Shown one piece after another: positions 8,412 to 15,849 of a DNA stretch of 64,000 bases. The position numbers and the translations under genes were made by a program. This DNA is from a virus. Where the stretch lies: the IMG/VR virus record IMGVR_UViG_3300024289_000028, positions 1 through 64,000 of that record; one strand, 5' to 3'. Positions within the stretch are counted from its first letter, which is position 1. Each line of letters starts with the position of its first letter. The notes beneath the pieces were generated by a model that saw nothing but the letters and a program-made list of their open reading frames with translations, was not told where the DNA came from and did no database searches.

Positions 8412-10238
8412 TTATTTGTTAGCAATTTTAACTAGTTTGCCATATTCTGGCAAATATAGATACTCAATTTCGGACTGCTGTAAGGTCCACAAAGCATCTT
8501 CTAGTGTTTCGACTAACGGTTCACCGCCCAAGTTAAAGCTAGTATTGAATAAAATAGGAATTCCTGTTTCTTCTTTAAATGCTTTAATTAGATTATAATA
8601 GTGTGTATTTTGCTCTTCTGTAACCGTTTGGATTCGACAAGTTCCGTCTACGTGAATAATACTTGGAATCTTTTCAGCAACTCCCGGTTGACAATTTACA
8701 GCATACATCATAAATGGGCTATCTTTCATCCCTCGAAGATCAAACCACTCGTGTACATCATCTTGTAAAATTGTACCAGCAAATGGTCGGAAATATTCAC
8801 GACGCTTAACCGTATTGACAAAATCCTTACCATCTTCAAATGTTGGATCAAAGAGTACTGAACGATTTCCTAGGGCACGTGGACCGTTTTCCGAGCGTCC
8901 TTGGAAAATTGTAACAATATTTTTGTCACGTAACAGCTTAACAATATCTTTGTGTGTAGCGTCAGTAAGTTCTCCACCAAAATCTTCAACTTGTTTTTTA
9001 ATTTCTTCGTTGGTGTAAGATTGTGGTGGTCCGAGATAAAGTGTTGTACCTGGACGAATAGTTTCGTCATCTTGCATACCGTACCAGAACATGAGTGCTG
9101 CACCGATAGCAGTTCCAGCATCATTACTAATTGGTTCTACATAAATTTCAATACCGTCATTTTTTAGTGCTTCTAGGTAATGATAATTTGCTACACAATT
9201 AAGACCATATCCGCCGCTGATCACAACACGATTTTTTCCGCTTTTTTCAACAGCTTTTCTAATTAATTTTACTACTTGTTCTTGAGTTTGTGTTTGAACA
9301 GCATATGCTAAGTCTCGACGACTTTGCAGATACGTAACATCATCGGTTGGGTCTGCTGGGTACTCGTCAAGTTCGTCAAATAGTTGAGCATTAACCATTC
9401 CACTCATTGGATATTTTGGAACAATCACGTTTCTGTCTGTCAATGGAATCCGTGATCTTTCATCAAATAATGGAGGAATTTTATCATTTGGTTTACCATA
9501 CGGGAACAATCCCATGGTTTTGCCTGCTTCAATTGCAGAAAATCCACAATACTCAGTTACTGCTTCATAGGCCTTAACAATACCTGCATGATCAGTAATC
9601 CATGCTTCATGGGTATCACCGTCTTCTCCTATTGCATTACTTGGAAATTCTGGCGCATAATTAGCGGCTACTGCATCTCTTGCACCATAATGCTTATACA
9701 ATGTTTTAAAATTTGCAGGATAATCGCAATCAACAATAGATTCGACTTCCCAAACCCAAATTCCGTTATCCCCGTAACTCATTGGATAAAATGTTCCTGC
9801 ACCGTCAACAACTAACGAAACGGCATCTTTCCAACCCGAACGATAAAATGCGCAGGCTGCGTGTAGTTTGTGGTGCATAAAACTTAGGTCAATAACCTGA
9901 GGATGGCGATGCAGGTCGGGAACTTTACGATTAATCAAACCTAATTTTCTTGCTAGGCCTGTATAAACGTCATCGCCTGTATAATCAACTTTACCTGCTG
10001 TTTCATACAAGTTCTGAGTATGTGCAATAATCAAATAATCTAACTTATCTGTGTATTCTAAAATCTTTACCATTGAAGCAAACGGACCGCCATCGTATTT
10101 TTGACGACTTAGACGTTCTTCTTCAATGCTAAAAACAATTTCTCCATCTTTTAAAAGACACACTCCTGAGTTATGTCCTCGTGCAATAGCAGCAATCCAA
10201 ACTGGTTTATCTGATTTACTAATTGATTTTACGGTCAT
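8412..10238 (-). CDS. O-carbamoyltransferase (NodU/CmcH/TobZ family)
   Basis: A 608-aa full-length two-domain enzyme that transfers carbamoyl from carbamoyl phosphate to a hydroxyl, usually on a sugar. The N-terminal domain has GHNSGVCLLKDG and EEERLSRQK near residues 21-46, then the HHKLHA...FYRSGW segment with the metal-binding histidines, then LVVDGAG. The C-terminal domain has the GRSENGPRALGNRS signature and FNTSFN...EPLVET near the end. All family motifs seem intact, so activity is likely. Its start overlaps the stop of the glycosyltransferase gene by 4 bp. The context suggests modification of a surface glycan, virion glycan or nucleotide; which one cannot be told from the sequence. Confidence 0.92.
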   Translation of the reverse strand: MTVKSISKSDKPVWIAAIARGHNSGVCLLKDGEIVFSIEEERLSRQKYDGGPFASMVKILEYTDKLDYLIIAHTQNLYETAGKVDYTGDDVYTGLARKLGLINRKVPDLHRHPQVIDLSFMHHKLHAACAFYRSGWKDAVSLVVDGAGTFYPMSYGDNGIWVWEVESIVDCDYPANFKTLYKHYGARDAVAANYAPEFPSNAIGEDGDTHEAWITDHAGIVKAYEAVTEYCGFSAIEAGKTMGLFPYGKPNDKIPPLFDERSRIPLTDRNVIVPKYPMSGMVNAQLFDELDEYPADPTDDVTYLQSRRDLAYAVQTQTQEQVVKLIRKAVEKSGKNRVVISGGYGLNCVANYHYLEALKNDGIEIYVEPISNDAGTAIGAALMFWYGMQDDETIRPGTTLYLGPPQSYTNEEIKKQVEDFGGELTDATHKDIVKLLRDKNIVTIFQGRSENGPRALGNRSVLFDPTFEDGKDFVNTVKRREYFRPFAGTILQDDVHEWFDLRGMKDSPFMMYAVNCQPGVAEKIPSIIHVDGTCRIQTVTEEQNTHYYNLIKAFKEETGIPILFNTSFNLGGEPLVETLEDALWTLQQSEIEYLYLPEYGKLVKIANK

Positions 10239-11170
10239 TCTTTTTTCCCTAATACGTGATTTACTACTAGTGTAGTTATGTCTTCGTTCATAGACATAAT
10301 GTTTTCGTTTGATCTATTAATTCTTTCATCTGGGAAGATTCTAATAGGATCGTATTCTCTGTTTACTTCTCCCATATCTAAAATATCAAAGTCAGGGCAG
10401 TTAGGGAACGATACGTTAATAGGGAAAGTCCCGCCAGTTACTACAACTGCTTCTTTATTCATAGAATATGCTAAATGCTGGCCCAAGCTATCGCAACCTA
10501 AAAACTTATCTGCATATTTGATAACTGCGGCCCACACTCTAATGTTTACATTTTCTGGTACAGCAACTTCGTCTTTAAGTTTTGCATCAGAAAAATCAAC
10601 TTTAAATTCGCTCATCATAATAACACCAAAGTCATTATTTTGCAATTTTTTAACAATTGATTTAACATCACGTAATTCAAAACTTCTTGAAGTTCTGTCA
10701 ATTAGTGTTTCGTCGATGTATTCAATACCACGACCAAAAGGTTGAAACACAACTACTTTTTCTTTTTTAAGTTTTTTCTTAACATCACTGACCATTTGTC
10801 GGCCATATAGCATTTCTTCTTTGCTTAGACGCAGGGTTGGTCTAGGAAGATCTCTAATACCTTTATTGTTAACTTGAATGTCAAACGCTTGTGCAATTGA
10901 ACATTGTTGATTGTAATATTCCCAAATTCTATATGGTTCTGTGGTAACAATTTCGCGATCTTTTAAATAATCTTTAAAAAGATTTTTATGCCATACATCG
11001 TATGTTCTATTATCAAGGGTAGGATGACCCTTAAAAATATCTGTTCCACCTTCGCAGACAATAATAAAATCTTTATCGTCTGATTCTTTTTCATATAGTT
11101 CAAAAGCAGGAATAGATGCAATCATTCTACCTGCTCCACCGTTAATAAAAAATGCTTTGGATCTGCTCAT
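10235..11170 (-). CDS. GT9-like (heptosyltransferase-type) glycosyltransferase
   Basis: A 311-aa protein with two Rossmann-like halves (GT-B layout). The N terminus FFINGGAGRMIASIPAFELY resembles the substrate-loop region of ADP-heptose transferases. The C-terminal half has VVVFQPFG, VIMMSEF and the sugar-nucleotide segment GCDSLGQHLAYSMNKEAVV, which parallels the GxDSGxxHLA motif of GT9 enzymes. The GGAG ribosome site at -6 supports the ATG at 11170. It is coupled by a 4-bp overlap to the carbamoyltransferase, so the two probably act on the same glycan. The donor sugar is unknown. Confidence 0.7.
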   Translation of the reverse strand: MSRSKAFFINGGAGRMIASIPAFELYEKESDDKDFIIVCEGGTDIFKGHPTLDNRTYDVWHKNLFKDYLKDREIVTTEPYRIWEYYNQQCSIAQAFDIQVNNKGIRDLPRPTLRLSKEEMLYGRQMVSDVKKKLKKEKVVVFQPFGRGIEYIDETLIDRTSRSFELRDVKSIVKKLQNNDFGVIMMSEFKVDFSDAKLKDEVAVPENVNIRVWAAVIKYADKFLGCDSLGQHLAYSMNKEAVVVTGGTFPINVSFPNCPDFDILDMGEVNREYDPIRIFPDERINRSNENIMSMNEDITTLVVNHVLGKKE

Positions 11171-11180
11171 TTAAACTCCA

Positions 11181-11234
11181 AAAAAATAGCCTTGTACTTC
11201 ATTATATAGTCATATAACGAAAAGCACAAGGCTA
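11181..11234 (-). terminator. Terminator after the 214-aa gene (long-loop hairpin)
   Basis: Minus strand: TAGCCTTGT pairs with ACAAGGCTA (9 bp) across a loop of about 30 nt that itself contains a short AT palindrome. A run of seven T follows. The T-run abuts the GGAG ribosome site of the glycosyltransferase gene, so read-through past the hairpin would feed that gene. Confidence 0.7.
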
Positions 11235-11253
11235 ATCTTGGTTTAAATTTTAA

Positions 11254-11898
11254 TTATAGAGCAGGTTGAATTGGATAAGGAATTTTCCAATGATCTACGC
11301 CAGCATACTTTGTTTCAATTGTTCTTAAAAACTCAGCATGTTGCTCAATCTTTTCTAGCTGTTCTGGCAAATAGTTACCTGAACTTGCAGCTTCCTCAAA
11401 AGTTTTTAATTGAGACTTTTGAGATTCAAAGAACGAAGCTCTAGTGATAGCATGGTTTCTATATCTTGGCATTATCCAAGAACTAGTTGCTGCATCCCAT
11501 TTTGCATCGTTGGTGTAAAATGGTTGTGTGCAACAGCCGTGCTCGTCATCATAATGATATTCGTACTTTTCACCTGTTGGAAGTGTTTCTACATAGTTTG
11601 GTACAGGACTTTGCTCATATTCGTGAGTAATATAAGATGCTAAAAATGGATTTTGATCAGCGTCGAGTACAACTTGAATATGACCCTCTGGGTCTAGATT
11701 CTCTTGAGCAATTTTCCATTTTTCTAATGCTTCTAAGGTTTCTTCACCTTCGTCCCAAGCAAACACAGCACCCGTAGCTTTTACTACTCTGATGAGCAGA
11801 TATCTAGGGCCTGTATAAACACAATCAACCGTTCTGTTTAATTTTGTTGTGGTCTTGTATGGCTCATCTGGCAATACTGCTTTAAATGCTTTTCTCAT
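11254..11898 (-). CDS. Conserved-looking protein downstream of the adhesin genes; possible tail-fibre assembly factor
   Basis: A 214-aa soluble protein. I chose the ATG at 11898 because AAGGA lies 8 nt upstream; an upstream in-frame ATG (11973) would overlap the previous gene by 71 bp. The C-terminal third is helical (LPEQLEKIEQHAEFLRTIE) and ends KYAGVDHWKIPYPIQPAL, a tail reminiscent of small phage tail-fibre assembly proteins. A CC pair sits in DEHGCCTQPFY. It is the last gene of the cysteine-rich cluster and precedes a terminator. A chaperone role for the adhesins is inference from position only. Confidence 0.6.
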   Translation of the reverse strand: MRKAFKAVLPDEPYKTTTKLNRTVDCVYTGPRYLLIRVVKATGAVFAWDEGEETLEALEKWKIAQENLDPEGHIQVVLDADQNPFLASYITHEYEQSPVPNYVETLPTGEKYEYHYDDEHGCCTQPFYTNDAKWDAATSSWIMPRYRNHAITRASFFESQKSQLKTFEEAASSGNYLPEQLEKIEQHAEFLRTIETKYAGVDHWKIPYPIQPAL

Positions 11899-11902
11899 GT
11901 TT

Positions 11903-12895
11903 TTAATCCTTAGGTATAAAGTTAATTCTAACTGCACCCATGCCGCCTCTCCAACCGTTATCTCTAACGTCACCGCATGGTGTTGCTGGATGTCCGCCTA
12001 TGCCAATTGGCCAAAATGGTTGACAACCTTGTACATCGTAGCATCCGCACGATCTAATTGTAGTATAACAAGTAGTCCATGGAATACCTCTAACTGGGCT
12101 TCGACTCATGCCGTTAAGTGCATTAATAAACTGGTGATATCCCATTCCTGACCATTCAGAGAATCCATTATCACCTTCTGTTCCGTATGAAACAACGCCA
12201 CCATCGCAGGCAAATAGTCCTGGAGGAACAGCTACGTGGTAATGAGTTGAACATGGGCAGTTACCATAACCAGTCCAGAATGTTACACAGCTAAATCCGC
12301 CGCGTTTATTAATATCTCCGCCGTAGGCTTCTGCACAACAGCTACCAGTTCCTGATCCATAATTACAAATAATACCACAACATCCGTTTGAATAGTTGGT
12401 ATTACAGAAATTACCTGCTACAAAGCAACAGAACATAACGCCGGATGGGTTACAGAATGTTGTGCCTCCACGGCCGCCTTGTGTACAAATACATCCGTTA
12501 GTTGCTGCACCAGTTAATGGAACACGGCCAAACCAGCATAAGCAGGTTGCTTCTGAACAACCACGGAAACATAGTGTATCAGCATTGTTACAGCTCTTTC
12601 CAATGTATCCACAGACATAACAGCCTGCAACTACGCAGAAACATTTTCTTGCCCATGCTCCTGGATTTCCTGGAACACCGTGTCCACAGCAGCACATACG
12701 TGCTCCTGAACCACCAGCACCCCAAACGTCCATGATAACACGACCTGTTTGGCAGGCTACCCAGCAAAATCCGTTTACATAGTTATTGTATTCAGCTGAC
12801 GGTGTATAAAACCAAATTTGTCCTTTTTCAAGATTTGATTCATCCCATTCAATTTGGTTTAATTTATTTTCTACTAATGTTTTTAAGGTAGCCAT
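11903..12895 (-). CDS. Cysteine/glycine-rich adhesin-like protein, paralogue 3 of 3
   Basis: A 330-aa protein with 34 cysteines by my count (about 10%). Order: an N-terminal helix and NLEKGQIW motif shared by all three paralogues, then VWGAGGSGARMCCCG, VPGNPGAW, CFRGCSEATC, CTQGGRGG, AYGGDIN, FSEWSGMG, RSCGCYDVQGC and a C-terminal DVRDNGWRGGMGAVRI. The Gly-rich C terminus resembles distal fibre tips. I chose the ATG at 12895 because the paralogues align from there and TAATATG couples it to the gene before. There is no signal peptide or transmembrane segment. The frequent Cys pairs and C-x-C units could bind metal or form disulfides. Exact function unknown. Confidence 0.75.
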   Translation of the reverse strand: MATLKTLVENKLNQIEWDESNLEKGQIWFYTPSAEYNNYVNGFCWVACQTGRVIMDVWGAGGSGARMCCCGHGVPGNPGAWARKCFCVVAGCYVCGYIGKSCNNADTLCFRGCSEATCLCWFGRVPLTGAATNGCICTQGGRGGTTFCNPSGVMFCCFVAGNFCNTNYSNGCCGIICNYGSGTGSCCAEAYGGDINKRGGFSCVTFWTGYGNCPCSTHYHVAVPPGLFACDGGVVSYGTEGDNGFSEWSGMGYHQFINALNGMSRSPVRGIPWTTCYTTIRSCGCYDVQGCQPFWPIGIGGHPATPCGDVRDNGWRGGMGAVRINFIPKD

Positions 12896-12896
12896 A

Positions 12897-14126
12897 TTAG
12901 TACGCATTGCCTCCGTCAGTTGGAATGTATTTAATTCTTACCATACCCATACCACCTCTCATAGCATGGTCACGAACACCCGGACATGGGTGAGGTGCTG
13001 CACCAGGTACTCCGTAAGGAACATAATGCATACATCCTTCCATTTCGTAGCATCCGCAAGCACGGTCTGAACGCCAGCAACGAATATTTACTAGGTGTCC
13101 AGGTTGTCTAGATAAACCAGTTAATCCGTTTAGGTGATGTGGTTTAGTGCTTCCTGACCAGTTAACCATTGGTGAATCATTTTCAGTTGTGTATGTATAT
13201 GATCCGCCGTCGTTGGCAAAAATACCCGGAGATGTAGTAATGTGATACTGGAACATACATGTACACATTGGTAAACATCCTTGCCAGCTTACACAGCTAA
13301 ATCCGCCACAGCAGTTAATATCGCCGCCGTAGCCGCAGGCTTGGAATGAAGCTGAACTGGGCCAATCACTTGGATTCCAGTTACAGATCATACCGCAAGC
13401 AGAGCGAGAAATATCACACATATTGTGTTGTGTACTTAATTTTGTTCCGCACCATGCGTTGGTTATGTAGCAAGAGTATGGTGATTTATCATCAATACAA
13501 TAACTAATACCACCACGACCACCCTGAGAACATAAACAGCCATTTGATGCACCTGCTGCACAGCAAATACCCCAGTTAGCGCAGCCTTGGCCGCCATAAC
13601 GTCCACATTGGCCGCCTTCAAATTGAATGCCGCCACCGGCATTGCCGTACGGATCGCCTGCCATTGGGTTTCCGCCACCTTGGCCCCATCCCCACGGATT
13701 GTTGCCTCTAAATGATTCTTGTCTATTTGGTTCTTGTCCGCCTTCCCATACAGGTTTAGGAGCACAACCAAACCAGCATACGCAGGTTGCTTCCGAACAT
13801 CCTCTAAAACAAAGTGCTGAAGAGTTGTTGCATGAACGACCTACATACCCGCAAACATAGTTTGAAGGACATACACAAATACATTTTTTTACATAGGCTG
13901 CTGGGTTTCCAGGTAATCCCACACCGCAGCAACACATTTGTGCGCCTGATCCAGACGCACCCCAAATTTCAATAATTGCTTTACCGCATCCTGGTGGTTT
14001 CCAACAGAAACCATTACAGAATGATGTGTACATATTGCCGTCTGAGTAAACCCAGATACGACCTTTTTCTAAGTTATCTTCCCAGGCTAATTCACGATTA
14101 CCTAATAATTGTGTTAATGTTGACAT
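12897..14126 (-). CDS. Cysteine/glycine-rich adhesin-like protein, paralogue 2 of 3
   Basis: A 409-aa protein with 40 cysteines by my count. It shares NLEKGRIW, GSGAQMCCCG, GLPGNPAAY, CFRGCSEATC, CSQGGRGG, GYGGDINCCGG, ACGCYEMEGC and the terminal VRDHAMRGGMGMVRI with its neighbours. A Trp/Gly/Asn-rich insertion of roughly 70 residues (residues ~125-195, with GWGQGGG and EGGQCGRYGGQGC) is absent from the other two. Start ATG at 14126 overlaps the upstream stop as TAATG, with GGAGG 10 nt upstream. Confidence 0.75.
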   Translation of the reverse strand: MSTLTQLLGNRELAWEDNLEKGRIWVYSDGNMYTSFCNGFCWKPPGCGKAIIEIWGASGSGAQMCCCGVGLPGNPAAYVKKCICVCPSNYVCGYVGRSCNNSSALCFRGCSEATCVCWFGCAPKPVWEGGQEPNRQESFRGNNPWGWGQGGGNPMAGDPYGNAGGGIQFEGGQCGRYGGQGCANWGICCAAGASNGCLCSQGGRGGISYCIDDKSPYSCYITNAWCGTKLSTQHNMCDISRSACGMICNWNPSDWPSSASFQACGYGGDINCCGGFSCVSWQGCLPMCTCMFQYHITTSPGIFANDGGSYTYTTENDSPMVNWSGSTKPHHLNGLTGLSRQPGHLVNIRCWRSDRACGCYEMEGCMHYVPYGVPGAAPHPCPGVRDHAMRGGMGMVRIKYIPTDGGNAY

Positions 14127-15154
14127 TAGTAACCGCCTCCTAGTCTTGAGCAATTCTGTTCATATATTCCAGAACCTCTATATGTTAATCTAATTGCACC
14201 GTGGCCGCCTCGTCTGCCGTGGTCACGAACGTCTGGACATGGAAACGGAGGTCCACCGGCTACACCATACGGCATATGAACTTGACAACCGTTTTGTTCA
14301 TAACATCCACATGATTGAGTGCCTGAATAGCAAGTGTGCCATGGCATACCGCCACTTGGCCATTTACCTACGTTGTTAATTGCATATTGTTGATTGTAGT
14401 TACCCATTCCTGACCATTCAGAATATTCTGGGTCTGCATCGTTAATATACGATAAGTAACCACCTTGTGTACTATACACGCCAGCAGCAAAAGGAATGTA
14501 AACTTCAGTTTGGCAAGGACATGATGGATAGCAACCTTTAAAGTGTACATATCCAACGCAACCGCAGCAGTTAATGTCGCCACCGTAGCCGCAGGCAATC
14601 CATGCGCCTGGACATTGGTTACACACAATTGCGCAGTTATCGCAACCTGTTGGAGAATTATAACGTGTTGTACAGAATGTACAATATAGATAACAGCAAT
14701 AAGCAGATGTTGAAGTTGAGCATATAGCAATGCCTCCACGTCCGCCTTGAGCACACATACATCCGCCGGTATAACCGCAAAGGTCTCGAGCATTACCCCA
14801 TCTTAGATATGACGGGTCGCTGCATCCTGAAAAACATAAGCTGTGAGAGTTACAAGACATTGATGGACAAGCACAAATATAGCTGCCACAAAAAACTGCA
14901 ATAGTCTTTTTAGAATATGCCGGAGCATTTCCTGGAAGGCCAAAGCCACAACAGCACATACGAGCGCCGCTGCCTGCTGCACCCCACATCTCAATAGTTA
15001 GTGTTCCACAACCAGGTGATGTCCAGCAGTACAACATGTCAGATCTAATACATGAATACATGCCGGTGGGTGAGACCGTCCAGACCTTGCCTTTTTCAAG
15101 ATTATCCTGATTGGCTGTAATCTCTCTTGTAGATAATAGGTCTGATAATTTCAT
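14126..15154 (-). CDS. Cysteine/glycine-rich adhesin-like protein, paralogue 1 of 3
   Basis: A 342-aa protein with 37 cysteines by my count. It begins MKLSDLL...NLEKGKVW, then GAAGSGARMCCCG, GLPGNAPAY, CFSGCSDPS, CAQGGRGG, GYGGDINCCG, YSEWSGMG, QSCGCYEQNGC and DVRDHGRRGGHGAIRLTY. This is the same motif order as the two downstream genes. Its C terminus carries an extra ~17 residues including one Cys. It is first of the tandem trio, with a GGGAA ribosome site upstream. Probable role: distal fibre or adhesin, by analogy with Gly-rich fibre-tip proteins. The cysteine content is far above any other protein in the window. Confidence 0.75.
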   Translation of the reverse strand: MKLSDLLSTREITANQDNLEKGKVWTVSPTGMYSCIRSDMLYCWTSPGCGTLTIEMWGAAGSGARMCCCGFGLPGNAPAYSKKTIAVFCGSYICACPSMSCNSHSLCFSGCSDPSYLRWGNARDLCGYTGGCMCAQGGRGGIAICSTSTSAYCCYLYCTFCTTRYNSPTGCDNCAIVCNQCPGAWIACGYGGDINCCGCVGYVHFKGCYPSCPCQTEVYIPFAAGVYSTQGGYLSYINDADPEYSEWSGMGNYNQQYAINNVGKWPSGGMPWHTCYSGTQSCGCYEQNGCQVHMPYGVAGGPPFPCPDVRDHGRRGGHGAIRLTYRGSGIYEQNCSRLGGGY

Positions 15155-15167
15155 TTGTTTTCCCTAA

Positions 15168-15494
15168 TTATGGTCCAATAAATACCCAACCAAATGTTGA
15201 GCCTGAATAAATCATTGTTACCGCAGCATTGTTAAGGTTTAAAACTAAATCTTCTGATAAGTTTTGAATTTTATTACCATTTCTGCCAATGGTTACGTTG
15301 TTAGTAGCAAAGTTTCCTGCTACGTCAATAATTTGAATTGTATCACCTACTGATGGTGATGCTGGTAAAGTAAGAGTAAAAGCTGTTGATGTTGCATCAG
15401 CAAAAATTCTTTCTCCAGAATTCAATGTTGTTGATGAAGTTAACGTTCTGTTAGTTACTGCATCTGTTCCGAAGGATGATACCTGTCTTCCCAT
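15168..15494 (-). CDS. Small tail-fibre domain protein
   Basis: A 108-aa protein matching a domain widespread at the ends of phage tail-fibre and appendage proteins. Seen here as FADATSTAFTLTLPASPSVG, then IQIIDVAGNFATNNVTIGRN, GNKIQNLSEDLVLN, and a C-terminal VTMIYSGSTFGWVF. In many phages this domain is fused to a fibre; here it stands alone just upstream of the cysteine-rich trio. It is probably translated from the same mRNA as them. Confidence 0.75.
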   Translation of the reverse strand: MGRQVSSFGTDAVTNRTLTSSTTLNSGERIFADATSTAFTLTLPASPSVGDTIQIIDVAGNFATNNVTIGRNGNKIQNLSEDLVLNLNNAAVTMIYSGSTFGWVFIGP

Positions 15495-15514
15495 TTTATG
15501 TTATCTCCTAATAA

Positions 15515-15835
15515 TTAAGTTGTAGATGTCTCAATACCAAACGCATTCACTGATACGTTTGCATTGCTGGCATAAACAACTAAATTTTTACCAGCATTCA
15601 TCATAATACCTGTTCTCTCTAGCACACCGTTTGCACCAACTTGCACATCATATTCAATGTATTCTGCGTTTGTCGGAGTCGAAGTTGCAGCTAGAGCCAT
15701 TCTAATACTCACTGCTGTTGTTCCTCTATTCAAAACGTTAATTGATAGTACGGTGAAATAACCAGTTGGAACGGTATAGACTACGGTATTGGTAGCTGAT
15801 GCTAACGCTGATTGTCCTAATAATCCTGTTGCCAT
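15515..15835 (-). CDS. Small virion structural protein
   Basis: A 106-aa beta-sandwich-type protein (NTVVYTVPTGYFTVLSINVLN, IRMALAA, IEYDVQV, TGIMMNAGKNLVVYASN). It is of the same general design as the 110-aa protein at 31011 and the 122-aa protein at 35116. Such small proteins accompany fibre genes in T4-like aquatic phages. GGAG supports the ATG. It lies 14 bp after the 3071-aa gene. No specific function is assigned. Confidence 0.7.
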   Translation of the reverse strand: MATGLLGQSALASATNTVVYTVPTGYFTVLSINVLNRGTTAVSIRMALAATSTPTNAEYIEYDVQVGANGVLERTGIMMNAGKNLVVYASNANVSVNAFGIETSTT

Positions 15836-15849
15836 TTATAAATTCTCCA

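Noticed and set aside
14368-14994. Hydrophobic minus-strand ORFs in another frame within the cysteine-rich genes
   Set aside because: Frame-shadow ORFs of Cys/Gly-rich coding sequence; the real frame has conserved motifs, ribosome sites and paralogues.
15836-15849. TATAAAT on the minus strand upstream of the 106-aa gene as a late promoter
   Set aside because: It overlaps the start codon and ribosome site of the gene (TATAAATG), so it cannot serve as its promoter.
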